From contig NZ_JAMKOJ010000010.1 of the NCBI RefSeq assembly GCF_023700755.1, positions 124,001 through 188,000 on the forward strand: 64,000 nt of DNA, written 5' to 3'. Both the position numbers and the translations under genes were made by a program. The stretch comes from Allorhizobium sonneratiae (GTDB lineage: Bacteria; Pseudomonadota; Alphaproteobacteria; Rhizobiales; Rhizobiaceae). The notes below the pieces were generated by a model. It made no database searches, was not told the origin of the DNA, and saw only the letters and a program-made list of their open reading frames with translations. Of this stretch, positions 40,146-48,916 are shown in pieces; the stretch's first letter is position 1, and every line of letters begins with the position of its first letter.

Positions 40146-40865
40146 TCAGATGGTCTTGGCCGCGTCCACATGTGCCAGCGAAGGCATGCGGCGATGGCGC
40201 GAAAGGACATATTCAAGCAGGGCAAACCCCTGCAAAAGGATGAAATTCAGCACGAGATAGATCACAGCGGCGCAGAGAAAGACTTCCATGGTGCGATAGG
40301 TCTGCGAAATCAGCCGCTGCGCCACCCCGGTCACCTCCCAAACGGTTACGAGGCTGGCGAGCGCTGTGGATTTCATCATCAGCACCACCTCTGTGGAGTA
40401 GGCTGGCAGCGCATGGCGAAAGGCAATGGGGGCAAGGATGCGCCGCACCAGAAGAAAACCCGACATGCCGACAGCTTTGGCCGCCTCGATTTCCTTGGGG
40501 GAAACGGCACGGATACCACCTCGAAAGATCTCGGCGGAATAGCCTGCGGTACACAAGGCCAATGACAGCACGGCGCAGTCAAAAGGCTCCCTCAGATAAG
40601 ACCAGAGAAAGCTGTGACGGATGAACCCGAACTGGGCCAGGCCATAAAAGACCAGAAACATCTGGATCAAAAGCGGCGAACCGCGGAAGATGAAAATATA
40701 GACTTTGGCGAAAGCTGAAAGCACCGGATTGCCGCTGACGCGCATCCATACGAGGACCAGCGCCATAAGGCCGCCGATCAGGACCGAGAGCGAAAACAGC
40801 GCAAGAGTCGTCGGAAGGGCTTTCAAAAGCGTAATGAAGGTGGAGGTTAGAAAATCGATATCCAT
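40146..40865 (-). CDS. Polar amino acid ABC transporter permease (HisM-like)
   Basis: 239-residue inner-membrane permease with about five helices. It begins [24 protein letters not shown] and carries the family block [20 protein letters not shown] followed by [19 protein letters not shown] (EAA loop contacting the ATPase). GGAGGG precedes the ATG. Gaps of 11 nt on each side fit one operon. It pairs with the adjacent permease to form the channel. Confidence 0.9.
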   Translation of the reverse strand: MDIDFLTSTFITLLKALPTTLALFSLSVLIGGLMALVLVWMRVSGNPVLSAFAKVYIFIFRGSPLLIQMFLVFYGLAQFGFIRHSFLWSYLREPFDCAVLSLALCTAGYSAEIFRGGIRAVSPKEIEAAKAVGMSGFLLVRRILAPIAFRHALPAYSTEVVLMMKSTALASLVTVWEVTGVAQRLISQTYRTMEVFLCAAVIYLVLNFILLQGFALLEYVLSRHRRMPSLAHVDAAKTI

Positions 40866-40876
40866 GCCGCCCTCCT

Positions 40877-41602
40877 TCAGGCCTTGCCCATGGTTGCCGT
40901 CGGCATGCTGCGATTGGAGCGCCGCTCGAACCAGTTGAACACCTGATCGGACAGGCTGGTCAGCAGCAGATAGAGACAGCCACCAGCGATGAAGAACAGG
41001 AAATATTGTCGGGTCGAGCCCGCCGCCACCTGGCTGGTGCGCATCAGCTCGGCCAGACCGGTGACCGAAATGAGGGCCGAATCCTTCAGGCTGAGCTGCC
41101 AGACATTGCCCAGGCCGGGTATGGCAAAGCGGATGACCTGCGGGATGATGATATGCCTGAGCCGCAAGAAACCGGACATGCCAATGGCGTGCGCCGCCTC
41201 TATTTCACCTTTGGATATGGCATAATAGGCACCACGAAACACCTCCGCCTGATAGGAGGCCGAAATCAGCCCGACGGCAAGCGCACCAGCAAGGAAGGAT
41301 GGCAGACCGAGAAAGCCATCATAACCCATCATTCGGCCTAGGGCGCTGACCGCCGTGGAGCCGCCGAAATAGATCAAATAGATGATCAGCAATTCCGGCA
41401 CACCGCGAAACACCGTGGTATAGGCATTGCCAAGTAGCCGGAGGGGCAGATGGCCGGAAAGCTTGGCGGCGGTGACCGCCGTGCCGACCACCGCGCCAAT
41501 GGCAAGCGCTGTCGCGGTGACCGCCAGCGTCATCAGCGTTGCAATGACCAGCAAAGCGCCCCAGCCATTTGCGCCGAAGCCAAGAAGGTCTAGTGATGCC
41601 AT
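40877..41602 (-). CDS. Polar amino acid ABC transporter permease (HisQ-like)
   Basis: 241-residue permease, partner of the preceding one. The first helix is LVIATLMTLAVTATALAIGA; the EAA-type loop reads YQAEVFRGAYYAISKGEIEA then AHAIGMSGFLRLRHIIIPQV. Heterodimer formation with the HisM-like subunit is expected. It lies between the receptor gene (112-bp gap) and the second permease on the minus strand. Confidence 0.9.
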   Translation of the reverse strand: MASLDLLGFGANGWGALLVIATLMTLAVTATALAIGAVVGTAVTAAKLSGHLPLRLLGNAYTTVFRGVPELLIIYLIYFGGSTAVSALGRMMGYDGFLGLPSFLAGALAVGLISASYQAEVFRGAYYAISKGEIEAAHAIGMSGFLRLRHIIIPQVIRFAIPGLGNVWQLSLKDSALISVTGLAELMRTSQVAAGSTRQYFLFFIAGGCLYLLLTSLSDQVFNWFERRSNRSMPTATMGKA

Positions 41603-41714
41603 GGTTTTGTTCCCCTTGCATCCCCATGCAAGATGGTAGGCCGCGCCTTATTGACGCTGGCCTTATTGGCAATAATCCGAACAATCCGTCCTGCCGCCTC
41701 GACAGGATGGACGA

Positions 41715-42551
41715 TTAAGGGGTAACGTTCGTGTCGAACCACTTCATCGACAGCTTTTTCACCGTGCCATCGGCAATCGCTGACTTGATGGCTGCGCTGA
41801 ACTTGTCACGCAGCTCCGGATCAGACTTACGAATGCCAAGTCCTTCGCCCTCACCCCAGATCGTCCCGGCAATTTCCGGACCGGTAAAGGCAAGCGCACC
41901 CTTGGCCGCCTTGAAGGCATCGCTGAAATAGGTCGCATCATCGAAGCCGAGATCGATACGGCCGCTTTTCAGATCGAGATCGCGGTCGGCGCCGGTCTTG
42001 TATTCACGGATGGTGGCAATGTCGCCGAAATTATCATAGATGAATTTGGCATAGACGGTCGCGGCCTGAATGCCGATGGTCTTGCCCTTGAAGACCTTGC
42101 GGAGCGCTTCGATCTCTTTCACACCCTTTTCACCAGGGGTCATCTTGATGGTTTCGCCAGTGCCCGGCGCCTTCATCAGACCGCTGTCGGTTGCGGTAGC
42201 AAAAACGGCTGGCGTGGCAGCATAGGGAACGGTGAAGTCGATCACCTTCTTGCGCTCGTCAGTGATCGACAGCGCATCCATGATAACGTCGAATTTACCG
42301 GCGTTCAGCGCCGGGATCATACCATCCCAATCGGATGCAACCAGCTTGCACTCAAGCTTGGCCCGGGCACAAAGCACTTTCAGGAGATCGGGCTCGAAGC
42401 CGACAATCTCACCCTTTGAATCCGTCATGTTCCAAGGGGCATAGGCGCCTTCGGTGGTGACGGTAACGGTTTTCCAATCCTTCGCCATGGCAGGAATTGT
42501 CACTGCGGCCAGCGCCACAGCGGTTGACACAATAAGTGTTTTCAGATGCAT
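41715..42551 (-). CDS. Polar amino acid ABC transporter substrate-binding protein
   Basis: 278-residue periplasmic receptor (HisJ/ArgT/LAO class). Sec signal peptide MHLKTLIVSTAVALAAVTIP ends at AMA, and the mature protein starts near KDWKTVTVTTEGAYAPWN. Ligand-site stretches include GFEPDLLKVLCARAKLEC and LNAGKFDVIMDALSIT. First gene of the leftward operon; GGAG lies 8 nt upstream of ATG. Promoter and probable HutC-like operator lie in the 162-bp divergent gap to the regulator at 42714. Confidence 0.9.
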   Translation of the reverse strand: MHLKTLIVSTAVALAAVTIPAMAKDWKTVTVTTEGAYAPWNMTDSKGEIVGFEPDLLKVLCARAKLECKLVASDWDGMIPALNAGKFDVIMDALSITDERKKVIDFTVPYAATPAVFATATDSGLMKAPGTGETIKMTPGEKGVKEIEALRKVFKGKTIGIQAATVYAKFIYDNFGDIATIREYKTGADRDLDLKSGRIDLGFDDATYFSDAFKAAKGALAFTGPEIAGTIWGEGEGLGIRKSDPELRDKFSAAIKSAIADGTVKKLSMKWFDTNVTP

Positions 42552-42641
42552 TGTTGTTCTCCACTCCGGTTTAAACCTTGATCCGGTCTTGCCGCCGGTT
42601 TTTTCGGTGGTCTTTGCGGCAACATGCCAAGACCCGTCAAG

Positions 42642-42660
42642 TTGTATATGGCACCATAGA
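42642..42660. promoter_or_regulatory. Candidate HutC-like operator in divergent promoter region
   Basis: TTGTATATGGCACCATAGA contains a TGTATA half-site and the inverted repeat TATGG-CA-CCATA. It lies between the importer operon and the second hutC-like gene. A related TTGTATATGG occurs at 43491-43500 after that gene. Confidence 0.45.
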
Positions 42661-42713
42661 TATTTTCATGTAAGATGCAATGAGAAAGTTGGAATCTTAA
42701 ACACAGGCCGGAC

Positions 42714-43394
42714 ATGAGCAAGGAATGGGCGGCAAAGCCGCTGAGCGATCGTGGCAGACTGCGGACCGATACAGACGGTGCACCGCTTTACGCCAGCGTC
42801 AAGCAGCTTATTCTGGACAAGATCCATAGCGGCGAATGGCCGCCGAAACAGCGTGTTCCCTCAGAAAACGAACTGGTTGCCGAGCTTGGCGTCAGCAAGA
42901 TGACAGCAAACCGGGCGCTGCGCGAATTGGCCAATGAGGGCGAGCTGGTGCGTATTCAGGGCGTCGGCTCCTTCGTTGCCGACCGGAAGGGCCATTCGGA
43001 CCTTTTCGAAGTGCGCAACATCGCCGAGGAAATTGCCGAACGCGGCCATCAACACAAGGCCATCGTTGTCGTTCTGGCCGAAGAACCCGCCTCGCCGGCT
43101 ATCGCCGACAGCCTGGGGCTTACGATCGGCTGCCCAGTCTTCCACTCCCTCATCGTCCATCATGAAAACGACGTTCCGGTGCAGCTTGAAGACCGCTATG
43201 TCAATCCCGCAGCAGCTCCCGGCTATCTTGAACAGGATTTTACCACACAAACGCCGAATGCCTATCTGATGCAGGCCGCACCCCTGAGCAGCTCCGAACA
43301 CATCGTCGAAGCCGTCATGCCGCACGCCTGGGAATGCAAGCTTCTGATGATGTTGCGCACCGAACCCTGCCTCGCTATCCGCCGCCGCACCTAG
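42714..43394 (+). CDS. HutC-like GntR regulator, ended early by an in-frame amber codon
   Basis: 226-residue GntR/HutC-family regulator. The winged helix has VPSENELVAELGVSKMTANR and GELVRIQGVGSFVADRKG, followed by a UTRA domain. The frame stops at TAG 43392-43394 after LAIRRRT. Reading on in the same frame gives SGKGAVSTVRLVYPGNRYRL and a natural TGA at 43487, matching the usual HutC ending. The window's other HutC has Trp at the same place (QRRTWSEAG), so TGG to TAG is the simplest event. Whether the shorter protein works is unknown. It diverges from the importer operon and probably controls it. Confidence 0.82.
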   Translation: MSKEWAAKPLSDRGRLRTDTDGAPLYASVKQLILDKIHSGEWPPKQRVPSENELVAELGVSKMTANRALRELANEGELVRIQGVGSFVADRKGHSDLFEVRNIAEEIAERGHQHKAIVVVLAEEPASPAIADSLGLTIGCPVFHSLIVHHENDVPVQLEDRYVNPAAAPGYLEQDFTTQTPNAYLMQAAPLSSSEHIVEAVMPHAWECKLLMMLRTEPCLAIRRRT

Positions 43395-43490
43395 TCCGGC
43401 AAAGGCGCGGTCTCCACCGTCCGTCTCGTCTATCCCGGCAATCGTTACAGGCTGCAAACACGCAGTGTCAAAGATGTCGAAACCTGATGG

Positions 43491-43500
43491 TTGTATATGG
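43491..43500. promoter_or_regulatory. Second TTGTATATGG motif
   Basis: Same 10-mer as the start of the candidate operator at 42642, placed just 3 nt after the natural end of the hutC-like frame. Only a half-site. Confidence 0.25.
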
Positions 43501-43659
43501 AAGGCTCCATGGCCTTTGTTGCTCACCTGCGGACGCATTATTGTGATCGCTGTGAATGATCAATTCCTTCTTCCGGCCCGTCGCTGTTCACGCCGAGACG
43601 CACCACAGGATTTTCTGATCACAGAGACACTGGGTCGATCGAGCCGATGCGGCACGCGT

Positions 43660-43766
43660 AAAGCGCCTTGCGCCGAATATGGCGCACAAAACGCGCTGTA
43701 ACACGTTTCATCTGCTGCATCATTTTCACCTTCAATCCTACCCGATTTCAGCAATGATGCAGTTGA
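43660..43766 (+). repeat. Dispersed ~105-bp repeat, copy 1
   Basis: Begins with TGCGCC-N6-GGCGCA hairpin (43669-43686), then a near-identical block including ACACGTTTCATCTGCTGCAT and ending with arms CTGCATCATT and AATGATGCAG. The second copy is at 59745-59848 in the opposite orientation. Confidence 0.85.
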
Positions 43767-43797
43767 GCCGCCTCGCGTTTTCCGGAAACCGTTTGGC

Positions 43798-43831
43798 TTA
43801 GAGCAGTTCCAGGAAAAGTGTGAAACGGTTT
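43798..43831 (-). repeat. Partial RIME-like element (right module only)
   Basis: TTAGAGCAGTTCC then AGGAAAAGTGTGAAACGG is the reverse complement of the right end of the elements at 28485 and 55446. The palindromic left module is missing. Confidence 0.7.
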
Positions 43832-44050
43832 CAGGAGAGAAGGCTCCAGCCGCAGCCAGAAGGGTGAACCAGCCTGTCTTACGCTGTACTCCGTTCGTGA
43901 CCTGAACGTTATCTTGCCGATGTGATGCGTGAGCCTGCGCTATGCTTGCGGGCCATTCGGGCTCAATCAACCGATTTTCGACCTCAATCGCATAAATAAA
44001 TCCATGATGCTGAATTTGATCCCAGCACCAAAGCCTTTTTCAATGCTGTT

Positions 44051-44539
44051 TCACGACGTGAAGGCTTCCCACAGCTCAATATAGACATGGTCGGGGTCAT
44101 TGGCCTCAGCCAGCGCCGTGCCAAAATAGACCGCATCACCGAGGGCGCGGTGCGGACCGTCGGGGGTTTCGAGACTGGCGCGCGTACGACCATGATAGCT
44201 GCCATCTGGCTGCAGCGCCATCTTGCCGGCATTCAGAACCATGACCGGCGTACCGTCTTCAAGTTCAAGGCAATAGCGCGCTTCAATGGCGTAGGAGCCG
44301 TCAGGAAGACGAAGAGCGAAATCGGCGCCGCCGGGAAGGATCCGTCCGCTCCAGCCATCGCCACGCGCCTCGCCGCCGATGATGGGAAACATGGCGCGCA
44401 CGTGACCTTGCGCCGTTTCGAACTCCAGCGCCGGGCCGATATCGGCGCGGATGACGCAGGCCTTGCGCATCAAGGGTTCGCCAAGTGTCGTCGCTGCACC
44501 AAGCGAGGTCATGTCACAGGAAAAGGCCTCAGGCTTCAT
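44051..44539 (-). CDS. DUF3237 family protein
   Basis: 162-residue soluble beta-barrel-type protein of the DUF3237 family, function unknown. Family-like blocks are GHVRAMFPIIGGEARG, GWSGRILPGGADFALRLPDG and AGKMALQPDGSYHGRT, and the C-terminal YFGTALAEANDPDHVYIELW. GGGAGG lies 7 nt before ATG. It overlaps the end of the amidohydrolase gene by 11 nt, so the two are almost certainly co-translated and may act on the same compound. Confidence 0.82.
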   Translation of the reverse strand: MKPEAFSCDMTSLGAATTLGEPLMRKACVIRADIGPALEFETAQGHVRAMFPIIGGEARGDGWSGRILPGGADFALRLPDGSYAIEARYCLELEDGTPVMVLNAGKMALQPDGSYHGRTRASLETPDGPHRALGDAVYFGTALAEANDPDHVYIELWEAFTS

Positions 44540-46178
44540 GGGTAATCCTCCCGTCGCAAACCGTCATTCTGACGCTGAGCGTGATGATGTCTTCCGGTGG
44601 CGTGGTTTCAATGTCGCCGGAGAGCAGCACGAGATCAGCCAGCATGCCAGGCTTCAAAGTTCCGATCTTGTCGTCCATGTGACCGACATAGGCCCCGTTG
44701 CGCGTGAAAGCCGCGAGCACTTCGTGCAAGCCGAGGCGCTGATCCGGCAACCCCGGAAGATGTGGCTTGCGCGTCAGAGCGGCCTGGATGCCAAGCAGGG
44801 GATCGATCGGGACGATCGGCCAGTCTGAGGAAAAGGCGACCGTGGCGCCGGCCTCATGCAGCATCCGCCAGGCATAGGCGTAGGGTGCGCGATCAGGACC
44901 GATGCGGCGCGCGGTCAGCGTTTCTCCCACCGGCGCATGCAAGGGCTGGGCGGAGACGATCACGCCGAGTTCCGCGAAACGGCAAATATCGGCAGGATCG
45001 ACCATCTCCACATGTTCGATGCGATGGCGGCTGTCACGCGCACCATTGGCCTCACGCGCGGCCTGATAACCGTCGAGCGTGATGCGCACGGCCGCATCGC
45101 CGATGGCGTGGACGGCGATCTGGAGGCCGCGTCGATCTGCTTCGATGGCGGCTTGCCTGAAGCTTTCAGCATCGAAAATCGGGCTGCCGCGCAGGCCCGG
45201 CTGATCATAATAATCGGCGAGCATCGCCGCAGTACCGCTTTCGATGACGCCATCAACGAAAATCTTCACGCGGCCGCAGGTGAGTTTGTCGCCGGTGAAA
45301 TCCCGGGTCATGGCCGAGGCGCGCTCGAGTTCGGAAAGCGGCATTTCCCGCGTCAAATGGAAAGGCACGGAAATGCGGGCAAGGAGATCGCCTTCCTTCT
45401 CCACATCGCGAAGAAGCTCCAGGAGATGTCGGTTGCCGTCCATATTGTGCATGGAGGTAATGCCTTTGGATGCCGCAAAGCGCATCCCGGCCTTCAGCGT
45501 CTCCATATCCTCACGCCATTCCTCCGGCGTCGGCGTCTGCGGCGGCTCGATCCCGGACATGCCCAGCATTTCGCGACCGCCCGACGTGCGAAGATCGAGA
45601 ACCGGCAGCAGCGCGAATTTTTCGCGCAATTCTCCGGTCGCCAGACCGTCCTCACCCATCACCACTTCATTGCCGATGGGGAGCGCCTTGCCATGCAGCA
45701 GACCCGCCGCCTTCAGCGCCACCGTATTGGCGAAGAGCGTGTGGAAGTCATAGGCCATCACCGCCAATGGACGATCCGGGCACATGGCGTCGAGGGCATG
45801 GCGATCAAGCCGCCTGCCCTTGCCAAGAATTTCGTAATCCGCGCCCTGGGCAAACAGCAACCCTTCATGAGGTCGACTGGCGGAAAACGCCTCGACGGCG
45901 GCCTTCATTGGCTCAAAACCCTTGATATCGGCGAGCTGCAACAAGGTCTGGCCATAGGCTCCGGAAAACAGATGCAGGTGGCTCTCGACGAAACCGGGCA
46001 TCAAACTTGCACCGGCGGCGTCCACGATACGGGTGTCAGGACCGGCATGTCTCATGACAAGGTCGTGGTCGCCCACGGCGAGAATGCGATTTTCCTCGAC
46101 CGCCAGCGCTTGCGCACGCGGCACGTCATCGTCCATGGTCAGCACATGGGCGTTGATAAAGATGATCGAAGCGTTCAT
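44529..46178 (-). CDS. Amidohydrolase family protein, YtcJ-like (Amidohydro_3)
   Basis: 549-residue metal-dependent hydrolase. Metal ligands appear in MPGFVESHLHLFSGAYG (HxH), in AVHAIGDAAVRI and in RIEHVEMVDPADI, with the late Asp in AFSSDWPIVP. YtcJ-type enzymes hydrolyse varied C-N bonds (formamides, cyclic amides), so the substrate cannot be named. It starts within the tetR end (4-nt overlap) and runs into the DUF3237 gene, making a three-gene operon. Its location opposite a polyamine importer and agmatine deiminase hints at a nitrogen compound of that group. Confidence 0.87.
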   Translation of the reverse strand: MNASIIFINAHVLTMDDDVPRAQALAVEENRILAVGDHDLVMRHAGPDTRIVDAAGASLMPGFVESHLHLFSGAYGQTLLQLADIKGFEPMKAAVEAFSASRPHEGLLFAQGADYEILGKGRRLDRHALDAMCPDRPLAVMAYDFHTLFANTVALKAAGLLHGKALPIGNEVVMGEDGLATGELREKFALLPVLDLRTSGGREMLGMSGIEPPQTPTPEEWREDMETLKAGMRFAASKGITSMHNMDGNRHLLELLRDVEKEGDLLARISVPFHLTREMPLSELERASAMTRDFTGDKLTCGRVKIFVDGVIESGTAAMLADYYDQPGLRGSPIFDAESFRQAAIEADRRGLQIAVHAIGDAAVRITLDGYQAAREANGARDSRHRIEHVEMVDPADICRFAELGVIVSAQPLHAPVGETLTARRIGPDRAPYAYAWRMLHEAGATVAFSSDWPIVPIDPLLGIQAALTRKPHLPGLPDQRLGLHEVLAAFTRNGAYVGHMDDKIGTLKPGMLADLVLLSGDIETTPPEDIITLSVRMTVCDGRITHEA

Positions 46179-46864
46179 GCGGCTGAACCTTTGCGGCGGG
46201 GTTTTGCGATGCTGTCGTCTTCAAACAGCAAGTGGACGAGCGGAACGATACGCTCCCTGAGAATGACTTCATGCTCTTCGAGGGTCTGGTCCACATTGGT
46301 GATCAGGCTCAGGAAGGTCTGGATCCAGACATCGTGAAACAGTTGCGCCAGCACTTTCGGCTGCGGCGCGATTTGCGCACGAAGCTTGAGATCGAGTTCG
46401 GCGAAGAACTCCGAGACCTCATCAATCAGAGCTTTCGAAACGCTGGCATATTGTGCGGCGAGTTCCGTCTGCGGGTGGCGAATGGCGGCGGATTCAGCGT
46501 AACGCCATACTCTTTTGCCCGCAATTTCAAGTGTGCGGCGAGAAATCAGGGAAAACAGGTTGATGATCAGCGTCTCAAGAGGGGTGTTTTCGGTCCAGTG
46601 CAGCGGACGATCGTTTTCACGCGCTTCGGTGGTGCCTTCGCTGATCAGCGCGATCAGCACTCCATCCTTGGAGCCGAAATAATTGAAAACCGTCGGTGCG
46701 GATATGCCGCACGCTGCGGCAATGTCTGCCATCGTCGTCGCGTCGATCCCCTGGCGTGCGAACAGCTCCTTGGCGGCCGAGATGATCTCATCCCGCCGCT
46801 TCGCTTTCTTTCGGCTGCGCAGTCCCGGCTCGGCCTGGTCGTCGTCGATAGCCACATCATTCAT
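46175..46864 (-). CDS. TetR family transcriptional regulator
   Basis: 229-residue TetR-type repressor. The N-terminal DNA-binding domain has RRDEIISAAKELFARQGI, then TMADIAAACGISAPTVFNYF (helix-turn-helix, about 43-62). The C-terminal ligand domain is not assignable. No strong ribosome-binding site precedes the ATG. It is first in the operon with amidohydrolase and DUF3237 and is divergent from the potABCD-aguA operon; the 97-bp gap has palindromes that could be its operator. Confidence 0.87.
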   Translation of the reverse strand: MNDVAIDDDQAEPGLRSRKKAKRRDEIISAAKELFARQGIDATTMADIAAACGISAPTVFNYFGSKDGVLIALISEGTTEARENDRPLHWTENTPLETLIINLFSLISRRTLEIAGKRVWRYAESAAIRHPQTELAAQYASVSKALIDEVSEFFAELDLKLRAQIAPQPKVLAQLFHDVWIQTFLSLITNVDQTLEEHEVILRERIVPLVHLLFEDDSIAKPRRKGSAA

Positions 46865-46876
46865 TTTTTACACGCT

Positions 46877-46926
46877 ATAATTTTTGTCTTGATAAAATTT
46901 TTGGTTGACTAAAGTTATTTTGTCAA
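46877..46926. promoter_or_regulatory. Candidate TetR operator region
   Basis: AT-rich divergent gap with an imperfect inverted repeat ATAATTTTTGTC / GACTAAAGTTAT (46877-46918) and a palindrome TTGAC-N12-GTCAA (46905-46926). Confidence 0.4.
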
Positions 46927-46961
46927 TACGCATATTGAAGACCTTTGGGGATAAGAGGCTG

Positions 46962-48026
46962 ATGCTCGACATTGATAAACTTTCTAAGCGCTACGGTTAC
47001 GGCAATGGTACTGTGACAGCGCTGCATGAGGTAAGTTTCTCCATCGCAGAAGGAGAATTCTTTACCCTTCTCGGTCCGTCCGGTTGCGGAAAAACAACCC
47101 TGCTGAGACTGATCGCCGGCTTCAGCGCACCGAGTGGCGGGGCGCTGATCCTTGACGGCAAGGACATCGCGCAGATGCCGCCCAACCGCCGCCCGGTCAA
47201 CACGGTCTTCCAGAACTACGCGCTCTTCCCGCATATGACAGTTGCCCAGAACGTCGCTTTTGCCCTCGACGCCCAGGGCAAACCGAAAGCTGAAGTGGAA
47301 CCGGCGGTGGACGCCATGCTGACATTGGTTCAGCTCGCCCATCTCAAGTACCGCAAAAGCTCAGAGCTTTCGGGCGGCCAGCAGCAGCGTGTCGCGCTTG
47401 CCCGCGCTTTGGTGGCCAAGCCGCGCATTCTGCTGCTCGACGAGCCGCTGTCTGCGCTGGACATGAAGCTCCGCAAGGACATGCAGATCGAACTCAAGCG
47501 ATTGCAGCGCGAAACCGGTCTTACCTTCATCTTCGTAACCCATGACCAGGAAGAAGCCCTGACGATGTCGGACCGCATTGCCGTGATGAGCGGCGGTCGC
47601 GTTCAGCAGATCGCCACACCACGCGAACTCTATGATCAACCGGCCAATCGCTTCGTGGCGGGCTTCATCGGGGAGTCAAATTTCCTGTCTGCTCGCGCCG
47701 CGTCGGGCATCGTCACCCTCGGTGAGGCGAAGATCGCGATGAAGGGCGTCGCCGAGGGGCCTGTCACGCTGATGATCCGTCCCGAACATGTGGCGCTCGC
47801 CGCCACACTTCCCGAGGGGCTCAATCTCACCGCCACGGTCAGGCAATCCGTGTTCTTCGGCACGGACACGCATGTTCATCTGGTGCTGCCAGACGGTTCA
47901 GCGCTGGTCGCGCGCATGCAGAACGCGCTGCATGGAGGCAAAAGCTTCACCGAAGGGGAAACCATTCCCGTGGCGCTCCCTGCTGAAGCCTTGCGCGCCA
48001 TCGTCGACATGGAGGAAAAAGCGTGA
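46962..48026 (+). CDS. Polyamine-type ABC transporter ATP-binding protein (PotA-like)
   Basis: 354-residue ATPase. Walker A is [14 protein letters not shown]-loop [13 protein letters not shown], signature [17 protein letters not shown], Walker [15 protein letters not shown], switch [12 protein letters not shown]; a TOBE-type tail follows ([12 protein letters not shown]). ATG 46962 ([12 protein letters not shown]) has AAGAGG upstream; the earlier frame start at 46905 lies in the operator region. First gene of the importer operon adjoining agmatine deiminase, so agmatine or putrescine uptake is suggested. Confidence 0.92.
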   Translation: MLDIDKLSKRYGYGNGTVTALHEVSFSIAEGEFFTLLGPSGCGKTTLLRLIAGFSAPSGGALILDGKDIAQMPPNRRPVNTVFQNYALFPHMTVAQNVAFALDAQGKPKAEVEPAVDAMLTLVQLAHLKYRKSSELSGGQQQRVALARALVAKPRILLLDEPLSALDMKLRKDMQIELKRLQRETGLTFIFVTHDQEEALTMSDRIAVMSGGRVQQIATPRELYDQPANRFVAGFIGESNFLSARAASGIVTLGEAKIAMKGVAEGPVTLMIRPEHVALAATLPEGLNLTATVRQSVFFGTDTHVHLVLPDGSALVARMQNALHGGKSFTEGETIPVALPAEALRAIVDMEEKA

Positions 48027-48916
48027 GCTCTTCCGAGACATGGCGACGCTGGGGGCTCGTTCTGCCGGCAATCACGATCATCATGCTGTTTTCGATCCTG
48101 CCGCTGATCGTGGTCATGATTTACTCGTTCCTAACGCCGGGCGACTTCGGCAACGTCAAATGGATCTTCTCCACCGACGGCTGGTTTTCGGTTCTTTTCG
48201 AGCGCGACATTTTCGATAACACCGTCAGCCTGTCGGACGCCAATCTGGTCATCCTTGGCCGGTCCCTTGGCCTTTCGCTGGTTACCACGCTGATCACACT
48301 GGCCTTCGGCCTGCCGACGGCCTGGTTCATCGCCACGCGGGCGCCCACCCAGCGCGGATTCTGGCTCTTCCTGATCACCATTCCCTTCTGGACAAATCTT
48401 CTCGTCCGCACCATCGCCGTGCAGGAAATGATCCGCTCGGAAGGTATAATCAACCGCGTTCTCCTCGCGCTCGGGATCATTCACGAACCGCTGCAGATGA
48501 TGTTCACCAATTTCGCGGTGCTGCTCGGCATGGTCTATGTCTTCCTGCCGCTGATGGTGCTGCCGGTCTATGCGGCAATCGAGAAGTTCGATTTCCGCCT
48601 CGCAGAAGCCGGCTATGATCTCTACGCCTCGCGGCTCTACTGTCTCCGTCGCGTGATCCTGCCGCTGGTGCGCCCCGGCATCATCGCCGGCTCGATCCTT
48701 GTGTTCGTACCTTCGCTCGGCGCCTATGTGACGCCACGCATCATGGGCGGTGGCAAGTCGATGATGCTCGGAAACCTCATCGAAATGCAGTTCGGTCAGG
48801 GCCGTAACTGGCCGCTCGGGGCAGCGCTGGCCATAACCCTGACGATATTGGTGCTTGCTGCGCTGGTCTGGTACACGCGCATAACCTCGGGACACAAGGA
48901 GCGCAATCATGGTTGA
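48023..48916 (+). CDS. Polyamine-type ABC transporter permease (PotB-like)
   Basis: 297-residue inner-membrane permease. It begins with GTG overlapping the ATPase stop (GTGA). Helix one is [20 protein letters not shown]; the PotB-type block [20 protein letters not shown]-like region ([15 protein letters not shown]) and the EAA loop [20 protein letters not shown] are present. It forms a heterodimer with the next gene product. Substrate is inferred from the aguA neighbourhood. Confidence 0.92.
   Translation: MSSSETWRRWGLVLPAITIIMLFSILPLIVVMIYSFLTPGDFGNVKWIFSTDGWFSVLFERDIFDNTVSLSDANLVILGRSLGLSLVTTLITLAFGLPTAWFIATRAPTQRGFWLFLITIPFWTNLLVRTIAVQEMIRSEGIINRVLLALGIIHEPLQMMFTNFAVLLGMVYVFLPLMVLPVYAAIEKFDFRLAEAGYDLYASRLYCLRRVILPLVRPGIIAGSILVFVPSLGAYVTPRIMGGGKSMMLGNLIEMQFGQGRNWPLGAALAITLTILVLAALVWYTRITSGHKERNHG

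Larger units (their letters stand above)
43488..44050. other. Gene-poor region between hutC-like gene and DUF3237 gene
   Basis: About 560 bp without a credible gene. It contains most of a dispersed repeat (43660-43766) and a partial RIME-like fragment (43798-43831). Short frames here have no recognisable domain or ribosome-binding site. Confidence 0.55.
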
